This document shows, in pieces, positions 43,833 to 53,837 of a stretch of DNA of 64,000 bases. The position numbers and the translations under genes are program-made. The DNA is taken from NCBI GenBank assembly GCA_020636835.1, contig JACJXC010000005.1:452252-516251 (forward strand). Reading direction: 5' to 3'. The notes under the pieces were generated by a model, which was not told the origin of the DNA, did not search any database, and saw nothing but the letters and a program-made list of their open reading frames with translations. The stretch comes from Bacteroidales bacterium. GTDB taxonomy: Bacteria; Bacteroidota; Bacteroidia; Bacteroidales; Tenuifilaceae. Numbering within the stretch: the first letter of the stretch is position 1; each line of letters opens with the position of its first letter.

Positions 43833-44606
43833 ATGGAGTTCAACTTCCGCGAAAAACTATTCAGAGCATGGTACTGGTATGTCAGTAAAATTGACAAAAA
43901 TGCCGAAATCCTTTTTATGAACTACCGCTATAACGACAATAGCCAAAACGTTCCAATAGACAAACACCACGAACATAACCGCTACCCTATCCAGCTGTAC
44001 CACCACCTGGCCTGCGAAGCCGAAATAGCCAACAAGGATATTGTTGAAATAGGAAGTGGCCGGGGCGGCGGCCTATCGTACATAACCCGAACGTTTAAAC
44101 CGGCCACGGCTAAGGGAATCGATTTAAACCGCACGGCCATTCAATTCTGCAATCGGCACTATAAAACCGATGGGCTGAAATTCATCCAGGGCGATGCCCA
44201 GAGCCTAACCCTCGAGGAAAAATCGTGCGACGTGGTAATAAACGTGGAATCGTCGCACCGATACCCCAATTTTCCGGCATTCGTGGGCGAAGTAACCCGG
44301 ATATTGCGCCCCAACGGGTACTTTCTGTTCACCGATTTTAGGTACGACTACAAGATGGAAGATTTAAAAAAGGAGTTGGAAAAAAGCGGACTATCGGTGC
44401 AACGCGAGCGAATTATCAACAAGGAAGTAGTTGAAGCGCTTAACTTAGATGATGCACGCCGCCGCCGTTTAGTGAAAAAGATGGCTCCCCGCTTCCTACA
44501 CCGGATTGCCTTTAACTTTGCCGGAGCAATTGGATCCGAAACGTACAACCATTTTCATACCCATAAATACGTTTACTTCAGCTACATCCTGCGGAAATCG
44601 AACTAA
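43833..44606 (+). CDS. Class I SAM-dependent methyltransferase
   Basis: This 257-residue protein has methyltransferase motif I (DIVEIGSGRGGGLSYI, about 69-84), an acidic loop after strand 2 (KGIDLNRTAIQFC) and the motif FIQGDAQSLTL, then VVINVESSHRYPN and ILRPNGYFLFTDF. It belongs to the Methyltransf_11-type superfamily. The N-terminal 60 residues are unlike UbiE. Similar to phthiotriol-methyltransferase-like proteins, but the substrate is unknown. Monocistronic between AT-rich gaps. Confidence 0.85.
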   Translation: MEFNFREKLFRAWYWYVSKIDKNAEILFMNYRYNDNSQNVPIDKHHEHNRYPIQLYHHLACEAEIANKDIVEIGSGRGGGLSYITRTFKPATAKGIDLNRTAIQFCNRHYKTDGLKFIQGDAQSLTLEEKSCDVVINVESSHRYPNFPAFVGEVTRILRPNGYFLFTDFRYDYKMEDLKKELEKSGLSVQRERIINKEVVEALNLDDARRRRLVKKMAPRFLHRIAFNFAGAIGSETYNHFHTHKYVYFSYILRKSN

Positions 44607-44858
44607 CAATACAGCAATCGCCCCAGTCTATTCCTCCGTAAGCACAGGGGCTGATTGCCTATTAACTCACAAGGAGACCCAATCAAGAAAAACAATTATA
44701 TTTGCGGCTTGACAGAATGCCAAAATACACCACAACGCATTGCAATAATGGGTAAAGCGAAGTGGAACCTGTTTTATGAATCGGACTAATCAACATTAAA
44801 ACGAATTTATATCACTTCAAATAAAAATAGAGTTAATTACCATCAAACTAAATAGGCG

Positions 44859-45323
44859 ATGAAAATCAACATTATCATTCTTACAGTATTACTGATATTT
44901 AGCGCGAATAGTATATATCCCCAATCAGGAGGCCTCGAACTCGAAACCGACTTAAAAAGTATTGATATTGAGGCAAATGCAAACTTCGGAAAATTCAGGG
45001 CAGAACTGGGTACAACCTATAGTATCTCCGAAAAAAAGATAACCGAGCTGCACACCCGCCTCAATATGAAGCCATCGGATATATACATGAGTCTAGAATG
45101 TAGCTATTTAACAGGAAAACCTATAGACGATGTTGTAAAGGTGTATAAAGCTAACAATGGGAAAGGCTGGGGCGCAATTGCAAAAGAGCTAGGCATAAAA
45201 CCCGGTTCAAAAGAGTTTCACGCCCTTAAGGCAAAAGTTAAAACGAAGGCAAACAACAAGGGAGGAGGAAAACCCAATGGCAATAAACCCAAAGGGAAAC
45301 CCAATAAAAATAAACACAAATAA
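44859..45323 (+). CDS. Secreted small protein with Lys/Gly-rich tail
   Basis: This 154-residue protein has a signal peptide (MKINIIILTVLLIFSANSIYPQ). A central helical region follows, with the repeated theme KPSDIYMSLECSYLTGKPIDDVVKVY and KGWGAIAKELGIKPGSKEFHALK. The last 30 residues are low-complexity Lys/Asn/Gly/Pro (KPNGNKPKGKPNKNKHK). The helical part resembles periplasmic proteins annotated as hypothetical in environmental Bacteroidota. Export to the periplasm or beyond is predicted; function is unknown. The basic tail could bind polyanions such as LPS or nucleic acid. Confidence 0.65.
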   Translation: MKINIIILTVLLIFSANSIYPQSGGLELETDLKSIDIEANANFGKFRAELGTTYSISEKKITELHTRLNMKPSDIYMSLECSYLTGKPIDDVVKVYKANNGKGWGAIAKELGIKPGSKEFHALKAKVKTKANNKGGGKPNGNKPKGKPNKNKHK

Positions 45324-45739
45324 ACCGAAGAAAGATAGATAAGGGAAACTCATTCCGGGACACACCAACACATCCTAACACAACAAAGCGGTATAACCAC
45401 CCGTCAAAGAGGTGGTGTAAATATTTTATACGTTTCAGCAAAACGTTATTTTAGAAAAACAAGATTTAGAGTTAATCCAAATAATCGCTCTAATAGGGGT
45501 GTTATGCCCCTACTGCGAAACTTCTATTTAAAAAATCCCCCATAGATTCCATACATTTCCAGAACCGAGCCATATCCTTCCAAAATTACACAGCACAAAA
45601 CAGCAATTATGTAAGGAATAAACAACTACGATTATCCCGAAAATTACCCTCATAAATCTACATAAGGCGAAGAACAAACGGACAAAAATTCATATATTAG
45701 CAAAACTGAAGCAAGTATCTCTACCTTAACAAAACAAAG
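45324..45739. other. AT-rich gap upstream of the sensor kinase
   Basis: Two weak hairpins are seen: ACCACC/GGTGGT at 45396-45416 (followed by GTAAATATTTTAT), a possible terminator for the small secreted protein, and TAGGGG/CCCCTA near 45494-45512. No gene is supported. Confidence 0.4.
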
Positions 45740-48700
45740 ATGTTGCGCTACTGTAGATTTTTACTTTTACTCATTTTTTCGGCCTCGCTACAAAGCGCTG
45801 CAGTGGTTGGAACTGCATCGGATGAGCCCCTTACCCGCAACGAAAAAGAGTGGCTCCGCAACAATCCCGACAAACTAATACTATACTACGATCCCCACTA
45901 CCCTCCATTTGAGTTTATATCCACAAAAGGAACATTTGCAGGATTCGGGGCCGATATTATAAAACATTTAGAAAAGAACCTCGGCATAAAATTCACCAAA
46001 ACCCCCATCCGCGATTGGAACACCCTACTAAAAGCGCTAGAGAGTGGGGAGTGCGCCATAGTATCGACCATAGCCCACACCGCCGAGCGCGAAAGCTATG
46101 TGCTGTTTACCGAACCATACGCCACAATTCCCATTGTTATTATTGCCAACAACAAAACAAACAATAAAGTAAAAATAGAGGATCTTAGGGGATCGCTAGT
46201 GTGTGCAGTTTCGGGATACGCCACCGAAAAATACTTACAGAATAAAGCGCAACAACACTCGTTCAGGATTAAACCCGTAGCCAATGTTGAAGAAGGACTA
46301 TACAACGTAGCTTTTGGACAAGCCGATTTCTTTGTAGAGGATATCGCCGTAGCAAGCTACTATATCAAACAAAAAGGAATAAATAACCTCCGCGTAGCCG
46401 GCAATACCGACTTTAATTTTGAACTTTGCATCGGGCTAAGCCACAAATACCCATTGCTGCATAGCGCAATAGAAAAAGCATTAAGGCAAATTCCCGAAAC
46501 CACAATAAAAGAGAGTCAGGCCAAATGGATCCCGCTCACCACGCACGTGAGCCTATCGCCCGAAACCCGCTTGCTAATTAAAGTTAGCATAATATTCGCG
46601 CTAATACTAGTAATTAGCCTTGTAGGCATAAGCATTCTCTTAAAACGGCAACTAAAACAACGCCTTACCGATTTGCACGAAAGCGAACAATTATTCAGAG
46701 CCATATTCAACCTAATGCCCTACCCATGTGCAATTAATAACTCCGAAGGTCGTTTTATGATGGTTAATAAGGCATACCGGGATATCATTGGCCTAACCGA
46801 AAATCGCATTATCGGCAAAACCAACGAGGAACTTGGCATTTGGGTTGATCCACAAGCCAGAGCGGCAATTAGTGAAGAGCTGAAAAAGAATGGTCGAGCC
46901 GAAAATATTATTACAAGGGTTAAGCAAAAAACAAAAAGCAGGGATGCCACCATACAGTACTCAGCACAAGCCATTGCAATAAAGGGAAAGCAAGCATTCG
47001 TATCGTCACTAATTGATATAACACAACAGAAAGAGAATCAACGCGAGTTGGAGCAGAGGGAAAAAAGAGCAATTGCGCAACGTAGCGCAATCTCTAAAAT
47101 ACTACTGGAGCAAACCAGTCCGAGCAACAATATCAACATTGCACAAAGGAACCTATGCAAAATCGCAGCCGAAACCATTGAGGTAACCCGAACAAGTATA
47201 TGGCTATTCTCCCCTAAGAATGCGCTACTCGTTTGCCGGATACTTTATAACTCGGCAACCAAAGAGTTTGGCCAAGGCGAAATGATTGACCCCAGCATCA
47301 TTCCGTCGTACATCGGGGCAATAAGAAATGATAATCGAATTTTTGTTGGAAACACATCGTCCGACCCCAAAACAGCTGAACTATACAACTACTACCTAAA
47401 ACCACTAGGAATTAATTCAATACTCGATGCAGGAATTATTGTGGAGGGGCAAATGGTGGGATTGGTTTCTTTTGAACATGTTGGATCTCCGCGCAAATGG
47501 GAGCCCGATGAGGAATCGTTTGCCAGTACAATAGCCGCAATAGTTGCCCAACAAATTGAGAATACCGAGCGCAAAAAAGCCGAAGAAGCTCTAAAAATAA
47601 GCGAAGAGCGATTCTCTAAGGCTTTTAAGGCAAACCCAGCCCCAATGATAATCTCGGAAATCGAAAGCGGACGAATTATAGATGCTAACGAGAATAGTAC
47701 TCAACTTTTTGGCTACTCGCGCGATGAGCAAATAAATCATTCATCTAAAGAACTCCACATCTGGGAAGATGATACTATCCGCAACTCCCTAGTTCAAAAA
47801 ATTAAAACCCAGGGCTATTTACGAAACGAGCCCGTTAAAATACGAACAAAAAAAGGAGATTGGATTCAGGTGCTTTGGTCCGTCGAAATCATCACACTTA
47901 AAGGGAAAAAAGTGATGTTATCGGTTATTGTGGATGAAACCGAGCGCCGAAAGTCAGAAGAAGCCCTACGAGCCAGCGAGGAACGATTTTCCAAAGCCTT
48001 TAAGTCCAACCCGGCTCCTATGGTTATATCCGATATCGACACCGGCTCGTTCATCGACACCAACCTAAAATGGGACGAAATGATTGGTCGAGAACGCGAT
48101 GAGCAACTTGGACGTACCTCAAAAGAAGTTGGAATATGGAAAAGCCCCAACGATAGGGATCGATTAATCGCAAAACTCAAAATACAGGGGCAACTCTGCA
48201 ATGAACCCATCGAATTTTTAAAAAAAACAGGAGAAATAATAAAAACCCTATGGTCAGTTGAAACTTTTATGCTGGGGAATCGAAAAGTAATGCTATCGCT
48301 GATTGTTAACGAAACCGAGCGCATTAAAACTGAAGCTGCTCTAAAAGCAAGCGAAGAGCGCTACCGATCAATCATCGAAGTATCCAACACGGGCGCATGG
48401 GAGTTCCATGCCGACACGCAGCACTTGTGGTGCAGCAACAAATACTACGAAATGCTTGGCTACACCTCTCAAGAATTTATTGCGGGAAACAAGATGAACC
48501 TTAAGGAGTCGTGGATTAACCTGCTACATCCCGACGATAAAGAGAATGTATCCAACCATTTTATAAACTACATAGCCAATGGATCCATGGGGATGTACGA
48601 GAACTACTTCCGTATGAAGCATCAGAATGGACAATGGATTTGGATTTGGTCCCGCGGACAAACCCTACGCAACCCCGACAATACCCAAAGTTTAATAACC

Positions 48701-49597
48701 CTCGGAACCCATATCAATATAACCGAAACGAAAAAACTCGAATTCGAATTACTTAAACACAAAGAAAACCTAGAATTTACCGTAAAAAAACGAACCGAGG
48801 AGTTGGGCGCCACTCTGGAAGAACTGCAAGCAACAAACGACGAGCTGAGTAGGCAACGCGAAGATCTGGAGCAAGCCCTCTCCAAACTCAAAACCGCACA
48901 GGAGCAGGCTATTCAAACCGAAAAAATGGCCTCACTGGGTATTCTCACTGCGGGAATCGCCCACGAAATAAACAACCCCATCAACTACATCCTCAATGGA
49001 ACACTGGCCATCGAGGGCTATGTTGCTGAAAATATTCCAAGCCACACCGAAAAACTCAAACCTCTCCTCGACGCAATAAACACTGGGATTACACGTACAA
49101 CAAACATTGTACGCAGCCTAAACCGCTTTAGCCGGAAGGATACAGAGAAGCTGACACCCTGTAATTTGCACGAGGTTATCGATAACTGCTTAACCATACT
49201 ACATAATCAGTACAAAGATAGAATAGCGATTAGAAAAGAGTACACAGAAAAACAGTTCGAAATAATAGCCAACGAAGGAACGCTCCACCAAGCTATCCTT
49301 AACATACTAACCAATGCAATACAGGCAATAGAAAACCTAGGAACAATTACCATAAAAACAACAAACCAGAATAACTCGGTAGAACTCAGTATTACTGATA
49401 CAGGCAACGGCATCGAGCCCGATCTCATAAAACACATTTACGACCCGTTCTTCACCACCAAGGATCCAGGCAAAGGAACCGGTCTGGGACTATCAATAAC
49501 CCGCAGAATTATTGAGGAACATAATGGAAGTATAAAATGCCAATCGATACCTAAAGAAGGTACCGAATTTATTATTACCTTGCCTTTAAATCCATAA
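45740..49597 (+). CDS. Multi-input sensor histidine kinase with periplasmic solute-binding domain
   Basis: This 1285-residue kinase has a signal peptide, a periplasmic SBP_bac_3-type domain (about 30-265, like amino-acid-binding proteins), one membrane helix (about 277-300) and a cytoplasmic tower: PAS (312-435), GAF (450-615), PAS (617-738), PAS (740-865), PAS with PAC (869-1005), a coiled coil, HisKA with H1075 (GIAHEINNP) and HATPase_c (DTGNGIEP, GKGTGLGLS). PAS 2 and 3 are close copies. It is followed 4 bases later by its response regulator. External solute plus several cytosolic inputs are predicted; the ligand is unknown. Confidence 0.93.
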   Translation: MLRYCRFLLLLIFSASLQSAAVVGTASDEPLTRNEKEWLRNNPDKLILYYDPHYPPFEFISTKGTFAGFGADIIKHLEKNLGIKFTKTPIRDWNTLLKALESGECAIVSTIAHTAERESYVLFTEPYATIPIVIIANNKTNNKVKIEDLRGSLVCAVSGYATEKYLQNKAQQHSFRIKPVANVEEGLYNVAFGQADFFVEDIAVASYYIKQKGINNLRVAGNTDFNFELCIGLSHKYPLLHSAIEKALRQIPETTIKESQAKWIPLTTHVSLSPETRLLIKVSIIFALILVISLVGISILLKRQLKQRLTDLHESEQLFRAIFNLMPYPCAINNSEGRFMMVNKAYRDIIGLTENRIIGKTNEELGIWVDPQARAAISEELKKNGRAENIITRVKQKTKSRDATIQYSAQAIAIKGKQAFVSSLIDITQQKENQRELEQREKRAIAQRSAISKILLEQTSPSNNINIAQRNLCKIAAETIEVTRTSIWLFSPKNALLVCRILYNSATKEFGQGEMIDPSIIPSYIGAIRNDNRIFVGNTSSDPKTAELYNYYLKPLGINSILDAGIIVEGQMVGLVSFEHVGSPRKWEPDEESFASTIAAIVAQQIENTERKKAEEALKISEERFSKAFKANPAPMIISEIESGRIIDANENSTQLFGYSRDEQINHSSKELHIWEDDTIRNSLVQKIKTQGYLRNEPVKIRTKKGDWIQVLWSVEIITLKGKKVMLSVIVDETERRKSEEALRASEERFSKAFKSNPAPMVISDIDTGSFIDTNLKWDEMIGRERDEQLGRTSKEVGIWKSPNDRDRLIAKLKIQGQLCNEPIEFLKKTGEIIKTLWSVETFMLGNRKVMLSLIVNETERIKTEAALKASEERYRSIIEVSNTGAWEFHADTQHLWCSNKYYEMLGYTSQEFIAGNKMNLKESWINLLHPDDKENVSNHFINYIANGSMGMYENYFRMKHQNGQWIWIWSRGQTLRNPDNTQSLITLGTHINITETKKLEFELLKHKENLEFTVKKRTEELGATLEELQATNDELSRQREDLEQALSKLKTAQEQAIQTEKMASLGILTAGIAHEINNPINYILNGTLAIEGYVAENIPSHTEKLKPLLDAINTGITRTTNIVRSLNRFSRKDTEKLTPCNLHEVIDNCLTILHNQYKDRIAIRKEYTEKQFEIIANEGTLHQAILNILTNAIQAIENLGTITIKTTNQNNSVELSITDTGNGIEPDLIKHIYDPFFTTKDPGKGTGLGLSITRRIIEEHNGSIKCQSIPKEGTEFIITLPLNP

Positions 49598-49601
49598 AAG
49601 C

Positions 49602-49976
49602 ATGGACAATCTAACCAGAGTTTTATACGTCGACGACGAACCCATCAACCTACTACTCTTTGAGCAAATGTTCAAGAGACGATACAATGTAATAACCGCA
49701 GAGTCGGGTTTTAAAGGGCTGGACACTCTGCAACAAAATAACAACATTGAAGTGGTTATAAGCGATATGAAAATGCCCGGAATGACGGGGCTCGATTTCA
49801 TTCAAAAAGTTCACGGTTTATTTCCCAACATTATACTGTACTTATTCTCGGGCTACGATATTACCCCTGAAATACAGGAATCGTTAGAAAAAGGGATTAT
49901 ACTCGAATACTTTCAGAAACCCTTCAACATGCAAATTATCGACGAGGCAATTTCCAAAGCGCTCAATAACAGGTAA
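49602..49976 (+). CDS. Single-domain response regulator
   Basis: This 124-residue receiver domain has the acidic pocket D11-D12, the phosphoacceptor D55 (VVISDMKMPG), and the conserved Lys in YFQKPF. It has no output domain, so it acts by protein contact or in a phosphorelay. The 4-base gap after the kinase stop marks it as the cognate partner. The SGYDITPEIQESLEKGI segment is typical of the RpfG-like receivers of large kinases. Confidence 0.93.
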   Translation: MDNLTRVLYVDDEPINLLLFEQMFKRRYNVITAESGFKGLDTLQQNNNIEVVISDMKMPGMTGLDFIQKVHGLFPNIILYLFSGYDITPEIQESLEKGIILEYFQKPFNMQIIDEAISKALNNR

Positions 49977-50099
49977 GCCAAACACCTCCACAACAACCGG
50001 TTAGATGTAAAGTAACGACATCCCAAGAAACGAAGGATAATTCTCCTAGATTTTTGTTAAATTGCGGCTCTTTTCGGAAAACCAACTACTGAGAACGCA

Positions 50100-51068
50100 A
50101 TGCAATACCCCTGGGGCGATAATCGCCGGTTCAACAGCTACTCCAACTACTTTAAACGCGAGTTTGGAGGACGGGTTCAAAAACTCACTTTAGATGCAGG
50201 ATTCACCTGTCCCAACCGCGACGGAACCATTGCAACCGGGGGCTGTACCTACTGCGATAACGATGCGTTCAATCCCAGCTACTGCACCCCTTCGAAATCA
50301 GTAACCCAGCAAATTGAGGAGGGAATTGAGTTTCACGCTGTGCGGTACCGAAGAGCCGACAGGTACCTAGCCTACTTTCAGGCGTTCTCCAACACCTACG
50401 CACCTTTAGAGCATCTGAAGGAGCTCTACTCCGAAGCTCTATCGAATCCTCGAATCATTGGACTGGTTATTGGCACACGCCCCGATTGCGTTGACGAGCA
50501 AAAACTCGACTACCTGCAAGAACTATCCCAGAAATACTATATCGCACTGGAGTACGGAGTGGAGAGCTGCTACAACAAAACGCTAGAACGGATAAACCGT
50601 GGACATACGTTCGAAAAATCGGTATGGGCCATTGAGCAAACCAGCCGTAGAGGTATAAAAACAGGGGCTCACATCATATTCGGATTACCCGGCGAATCGC
50701 GCGACGAGATGATGGCTGAGGCAGCCTTACTATCCCAGCTGCCACTCGATACCATAAAATTCCATCAACTGCAGATTATTAAGGGAACCGAAATGGAACG
50801 GCAGTACCAACAACATCCCGAAATGTTCAACCTGTTCGGCTTGGAGGAGTACTTCCGGTTTATGGTCGATTTTCTGGAACAACTCACCCCCCGCTTTGTG
50901 GTGGAGCGCTTCACAGGCGAAGCACCGCCCCGCTACCTAGCCACGCCGCCCTGGGGCAACTACCGCACCGACCAGCTAATGGTGATGCTCGAGAAATTAC
51001 TGGAACAACGGAACACCTGGCAGGGTAGGCTTTATAGCAATTCCAAAACAGAAGGGAAACCGCAATAG
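50100..51068 (+). CDS. Radical SAM protein, YhcC/TIGR01212 type
   Basis: This 322-residue protein opens with the family's hallmark: FTCPNRDGTIATGGCTYCDND, holding the CxxxxxxxxGCxYC-type cluster cysteines that bind the [4Fe-4S] cluster and S-adenosylmethionine. Other conserved parts are IGTRPDC, EYGVES, GAHIIFGLPGE and the C-terminal PRYLATPPWGN. The E. coli homologue YhcC has no assigned reaction; a tRNA or small-molecule modification is possible. It is a single gene 124 bases after the response regulator. Confidence 0.92.
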   Translation: MQYPWGDNRRFNSYSNYFKREFGGRVQKLTLDAGFTCPNRDGTIATGGCTYCDNDAFNPSYCTPSKSVTQQIEEGIEFHAVRYRRADRYLAYFQAFSNTYAPLEHLKELYSEALSNPRIIGLVIGTRPDCVDEQKLDYLQELSQKYYIALEYGVESCYNKTLERINRGHTFEKSVWAIEQTSRRGIKTGAHIIFGLPGESRDEMMAEAALLSQLPLDTIKFHQLQIIKGTEMERQYQQHPEMFNLFGLEEYFRFMVDFLEQLTPRFVVERFTGEAPPRYLATPPWGNYRTDQLMVMLEKLLEQRNTWQGRLYSNSKTEGKPQ

Positions 51069-51142
51069 ATTGATCCTTATAACACAAGGAAGATCACAGA
51101 ACAAAAACGGATTCCGCGAATGGTTATAATACCATCAAACAA

Positions 51143-51892
51143 CTACCATATAAGCAACTTAACGGCAAACACAAGTATAACGGCAAGTAAGAACCAGCGG
51201 ATAAACTTAGCTCCGCGCTTCACCGCAACATGGGTTGCAATCCATGCGCCCATCATATTGCCTAGACCCATTATTACACCAAGTTTAAAATCGACCTGAT
51301 TGTTGGCAACAAAAACACCAAGAGCCAACACGGTAAACACCAGGGTGATAAGCACCTTAACAGCATTCGACTTAAGCAAATCCATACCCGCACCAAGCAC
51401 AAGCCCAGCCAGCAAAAAGAAACCCACTCCGGCCTGAATAAACCCACCATAAAAGCCTATCAACAAAAAGACAAGGATTCGCAGTGGGGTTATCCTAATT
51501 GGATTATGCGACTTATTATCGCCAATCCACCTTTCGGGTTTTAGCAGAATCAGGAAGAACATAAAAACCAGCAATCCGCCAATAACCAGGTTCATCAACT
51601 GCTCATTCAGATCCACAGCTACCCACGCACCAATTAATGCACCAACACCGGCAGGTACGGTGAGCCAAACACCATCGCTCCAATCAAAAACCTTTTTTTG
51701 CTTAAACCGCCCAACGGCCACAAGGCTTTGCAGCAGAATGCCAACCCGGTTTGTTCCGTTGGCCATATTTGCAGGTAATCCTAGAAAGATGAGCAGCGGT
51801 AAAGTTAACAACGAACCACTTCCGGCTAAGGTATTAATAAATCCCGCCACGGCTCCAGCCAGAACCACCACGGGATAAATCCACCATTCCAC
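51143..51892 (-). CDS. TauE/SafE-family anion exporter
   Basis: This 249-residue membrane protein has about seven or eight segments and starts at a GTG. Two repeated family motifs are seen: AGAVAGFINTLAGSGSLLTLPLLIFLG near the N-terminus and GFYGGFIQAGVGFFLLAGLVLG in the middle. The family moves sulfite, sulfoacetate or similar anions. It sits 11 bases after the gene at 51904, on the same strand, and converges on the radical SAM gene. Substrate unknown. Confidence 0.88.
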   Translation of the reverse strand: MEWWIYPVVVLAGAVAGFINTLAGSGSLLTLPLLIFLGLPANMANGTNRVGILLQSLVAVGRFKQKKVFDWSDGVWLTVPAGVGALIGAWVAVDLNEQLMNLVIGGLLVFMFFLILLKPERWIGDNKSHNPIRITPLRILVFLLIGFYGGFIQAGVGFFLLAGLVLGAGMDLLKSNAVKVLITLVFTVLALGVFVANNQVDFKLGVIMGLGNMMGAWIATHVAVKRGAKFIRWFLLAVILVFAVKLLIW

Positions 51893-51903
51893 AACCGATG
51901 CGC

Positions 51904-52392
51904 TTACTTGCTCTCGAAATGCTGGTACTCGGCTCTTTCGCAGGGAATCGATTTAAACTCGCTCATCTTACAAATACTGTCCTTTATTTCCACCACCTTT
52001 GCATAGGGCAACCATCCCAAACGAATCACTTTGCGTTTGCCCGATCGTTTGTAGAATGCGATATAGGTTGGTCCTAACTTCACCTTAACAATGGTATCCC
52101 AAATTATGGCCTCGGAGGTGCGCTTAAGCATGCCAAAGCTGTACTCAAGGGCATACTCATCGGATTTTATGTATAGCTTAGCCTTGTAGGTTATCCAAGC
52201 GTAGTAAACGTAAAGCGCAAAATAAACCGCCATAATCACAATTGGCCACTCCGCTTTGCCGAATCGTTTCTGAAAAAAGGCTACCGATACAATGGCAAGT
52301 ACCAAAAACACAATAGCCCCAAAAGCCCAAATCTTATACAATTTGGTTTTCTTATTGGTCATCTCGTTTAAATCGATATAGAATGCTTCCAT
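51904..52392 (-). CDS. Membrane-anchored PH-like protein
   Basis: This 162-residue protein has two adjacent hydrophobic segments (about 20-40 and 50-68) followed by a beta-rich region (YIKSDEYALEYSFGMLKRTSEAIIWDTIVKV) that looks like a bacterial PH domain, as in EbsA-like or YdbS-like proteins. It is probably an inner-membrane protein facing the cytosol. It is co-transcribed with the TauE-type gene downstream. No enzymatic motif is seen; function unknown. Confidence 0.65.
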   Translation of the reverse strand: MEAFYIDLNEMTNKKTKLYKIWAFGAIVFLVLAIVSVAFFQKRFGKAEWPIVIMAVYFALYVYYAWITYKAKLYIKSDEYALEYSFGMLKRTSEAIIWDTIVKVKLGPTYIAFYKRSGKRKVIRLGWLPYAKVVEIKDSICKMSEFKSIPCERAEYQHFESK

Positions 52393-52441
52393 GGTGGGTA
52401 AATGTATTAACGTGAAAGATTATAGTTTATACGACCAAGTT

Positions 52442-52472
52442 AAAAAAAACCCCGATACAATGTATCGGGGTT
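52442..52472 (-). terminator. Terminator of glyA
   Basis: A 12-bp palindrome AACCCCGATACA/TGTATCGGGGTT (52448-52459 with 52461-52472) is followed on the minus strand by eight T. It lies 20 bases past the glyA stop. Confidence 0.9.
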
Positions 52473-52491
52473 AAATAATAATTTATTTTGA

Positions 52492-53772
52492 CTACCAAGC
52501 GAATAGCGGAAATTCCTTCATCAGTTTATTCACCTCGGCTCTAACCTCGGCAATAACAGCCTGATTATCGATATTGGAAAGCACCCTATCGATTAAATCA
52601 ACAATAACAGGCATTTGCGGCTCCTTCAACCCACGGGTAGTAATGGCAGCAGTGCCTACACGAATACCCGATGTTTGGAATGGGGAGCGGCTATCGTAAG
52701 GAACCATATTCTTATTGATGGTGATATCGGCCAGTACTAAGGTGTTCTCCACCTTCTTTCCAGTGATATCGGGGAATTTGGTACGCAAATCGATAAGCAT
52801 TGAGTGGTTATCGGTACCATCGGAAATTACCTTGTAGCCCTTCTTAATGAATGCATCGGCAAGCACAGCAGCATTCTTTTTTACCTGCAGCTGGTACTGT
52901 TTGTACTCGGGAGCTAAAGCCTCGCCAAAAGCAACAGCCTTGGCTGCGATTATGTGCTCGAGCGGGCCACCCTGAACGCCAGGGAATACGCTTGAGTTCA
53001 AGATTTGCGACATCATCTTAACTTCGCCCTTAGGAGTAGTTAAACCCCAGGGATTTGGAAAATCCTTCCCCATCAAAATAATACCACCACGAGGGCCACG
53101 TAAAGTCTTATGAGTGGTAGATGTAACAATATGAGCGTACTTAACGGGATTGTCGAGCAAACCGGCAGCAATAAGCCCTGCTGGGTGAGCCATATCAATC
53201 ATAAGCAATGCACCAACCTTGTCGGCAATCTCGCGCATACGCTTGTAATCCCACTCGCGGGAGTAGGCAGAGGCACCACCCACAATCAGCTTGGGCTTTT
53301 GCTCAAGGGCTACACGCTCCATCATATCGTAATCAACACGGCCGGTATCCTGCTTAACGCCGTACGATACAGCCTTGTACCACATCCCGGAGAAGTTAAC
53401 GGGCGAACCGTGCGAAAGGTGTCCACCGTGCGAAAGGTCTAAACCCAGGAATGTATCGCCGGGCTTAAGAACGGCCATAAAAACAGCCATATTGGCCTGA
53501 GCACCAGAGTGGGGCTGCACGTTGGCATACTCGGCATCGAAAAGATTCTTAAGCCGATCAATCGCGATCTGCTCCGACTGGTCAACCACCTCGCAACCAC
53601 CATAATAGCGGGCGCCAGGATAACCCTCGGCATACTTGTTGGTCATTACAGAGCCCATGGCCTCGAGCACTTGAGGGCTAACAAAGTTTTCGGAAGCAAT
53701 CAACTCAATGCCATGCATTTGGCGTTGACGCTCTTTTTCAATAAGATCAAAAATTTGGGTATCGCGTGTCAT
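52492..53772 (-). CDS. glyA: Serine hydroxymethyltransferase
   Basis: This 426-residue PLP enzyme interconverts serine and glycine with tetrahydrofolate, supplying one-carbon units. The family signature STTHKTLRGPRGG contains the Schiff-base lysine K222. Other conserved stretches are ELIASENFVSPQV, YAEGYPGARYYGGC, SHGGHLSHG and DMAHPAGLIAAG. Length is standard. It is monocistronic with a promoter just upstream and a strong terminator. Confidence 0.97.
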   Translation of the reverse strand: MTRDTQIFDLIEKERQRQMHGIELIASENFVSPQVLEAMGSVMTNKYAEGYPGARYYGGCEVVDQSEQIAIDRLKNLFDAEYANVQPHSGAQANMAVFMAVLKPGDTFLGLDLSHGGHLSHGSPVNFSGMWYKAVSYGVKQDTGRVDYDMMERVALEQKPKLIVGGASAYSREWDYKRMREIADKVGALLMIDMAHPAGLIAAGLLDNPVKYAHIVTSTTHKTLRGPRGGIILMGKDFPNPWGLTTPKGEVKMMSQILNSSVFPGVQGGPLEHIIAAKAVAFGEALAPEYKQYQLQVKKNAAVLADAFIKKGYKVISDGTDNHSMLIDLRTKFPDITGKKVENTLVLADITINKNMVPYDSRSPFQTSGIRVGTAAITTRGLKEPQMPVIVDLIDRVLSNIDNQAVIAEVRAEVNKLMKEFPLFAW

Positions 53773-53794
53773 TATTGTAAGTTTAAATTTAGGG

Positions 53795-53823
53795 CAAATT
53801 TAACGCTTTAATTGTGTTGCAAA
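53795..53823 (-). promoter_or_regulatory. Promoter of glyA
   Basis: On the minus strand a TTTG (53820-53823) is followed by 17 bases and TAAATTTG (53795-53802), giving a leader of about 20 bases before the ATG at 53772. The spacing is two bases shorter than the optimum. Confidence 0.55.
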
Positions 53824-53837
53824 AATAATTTTACATG

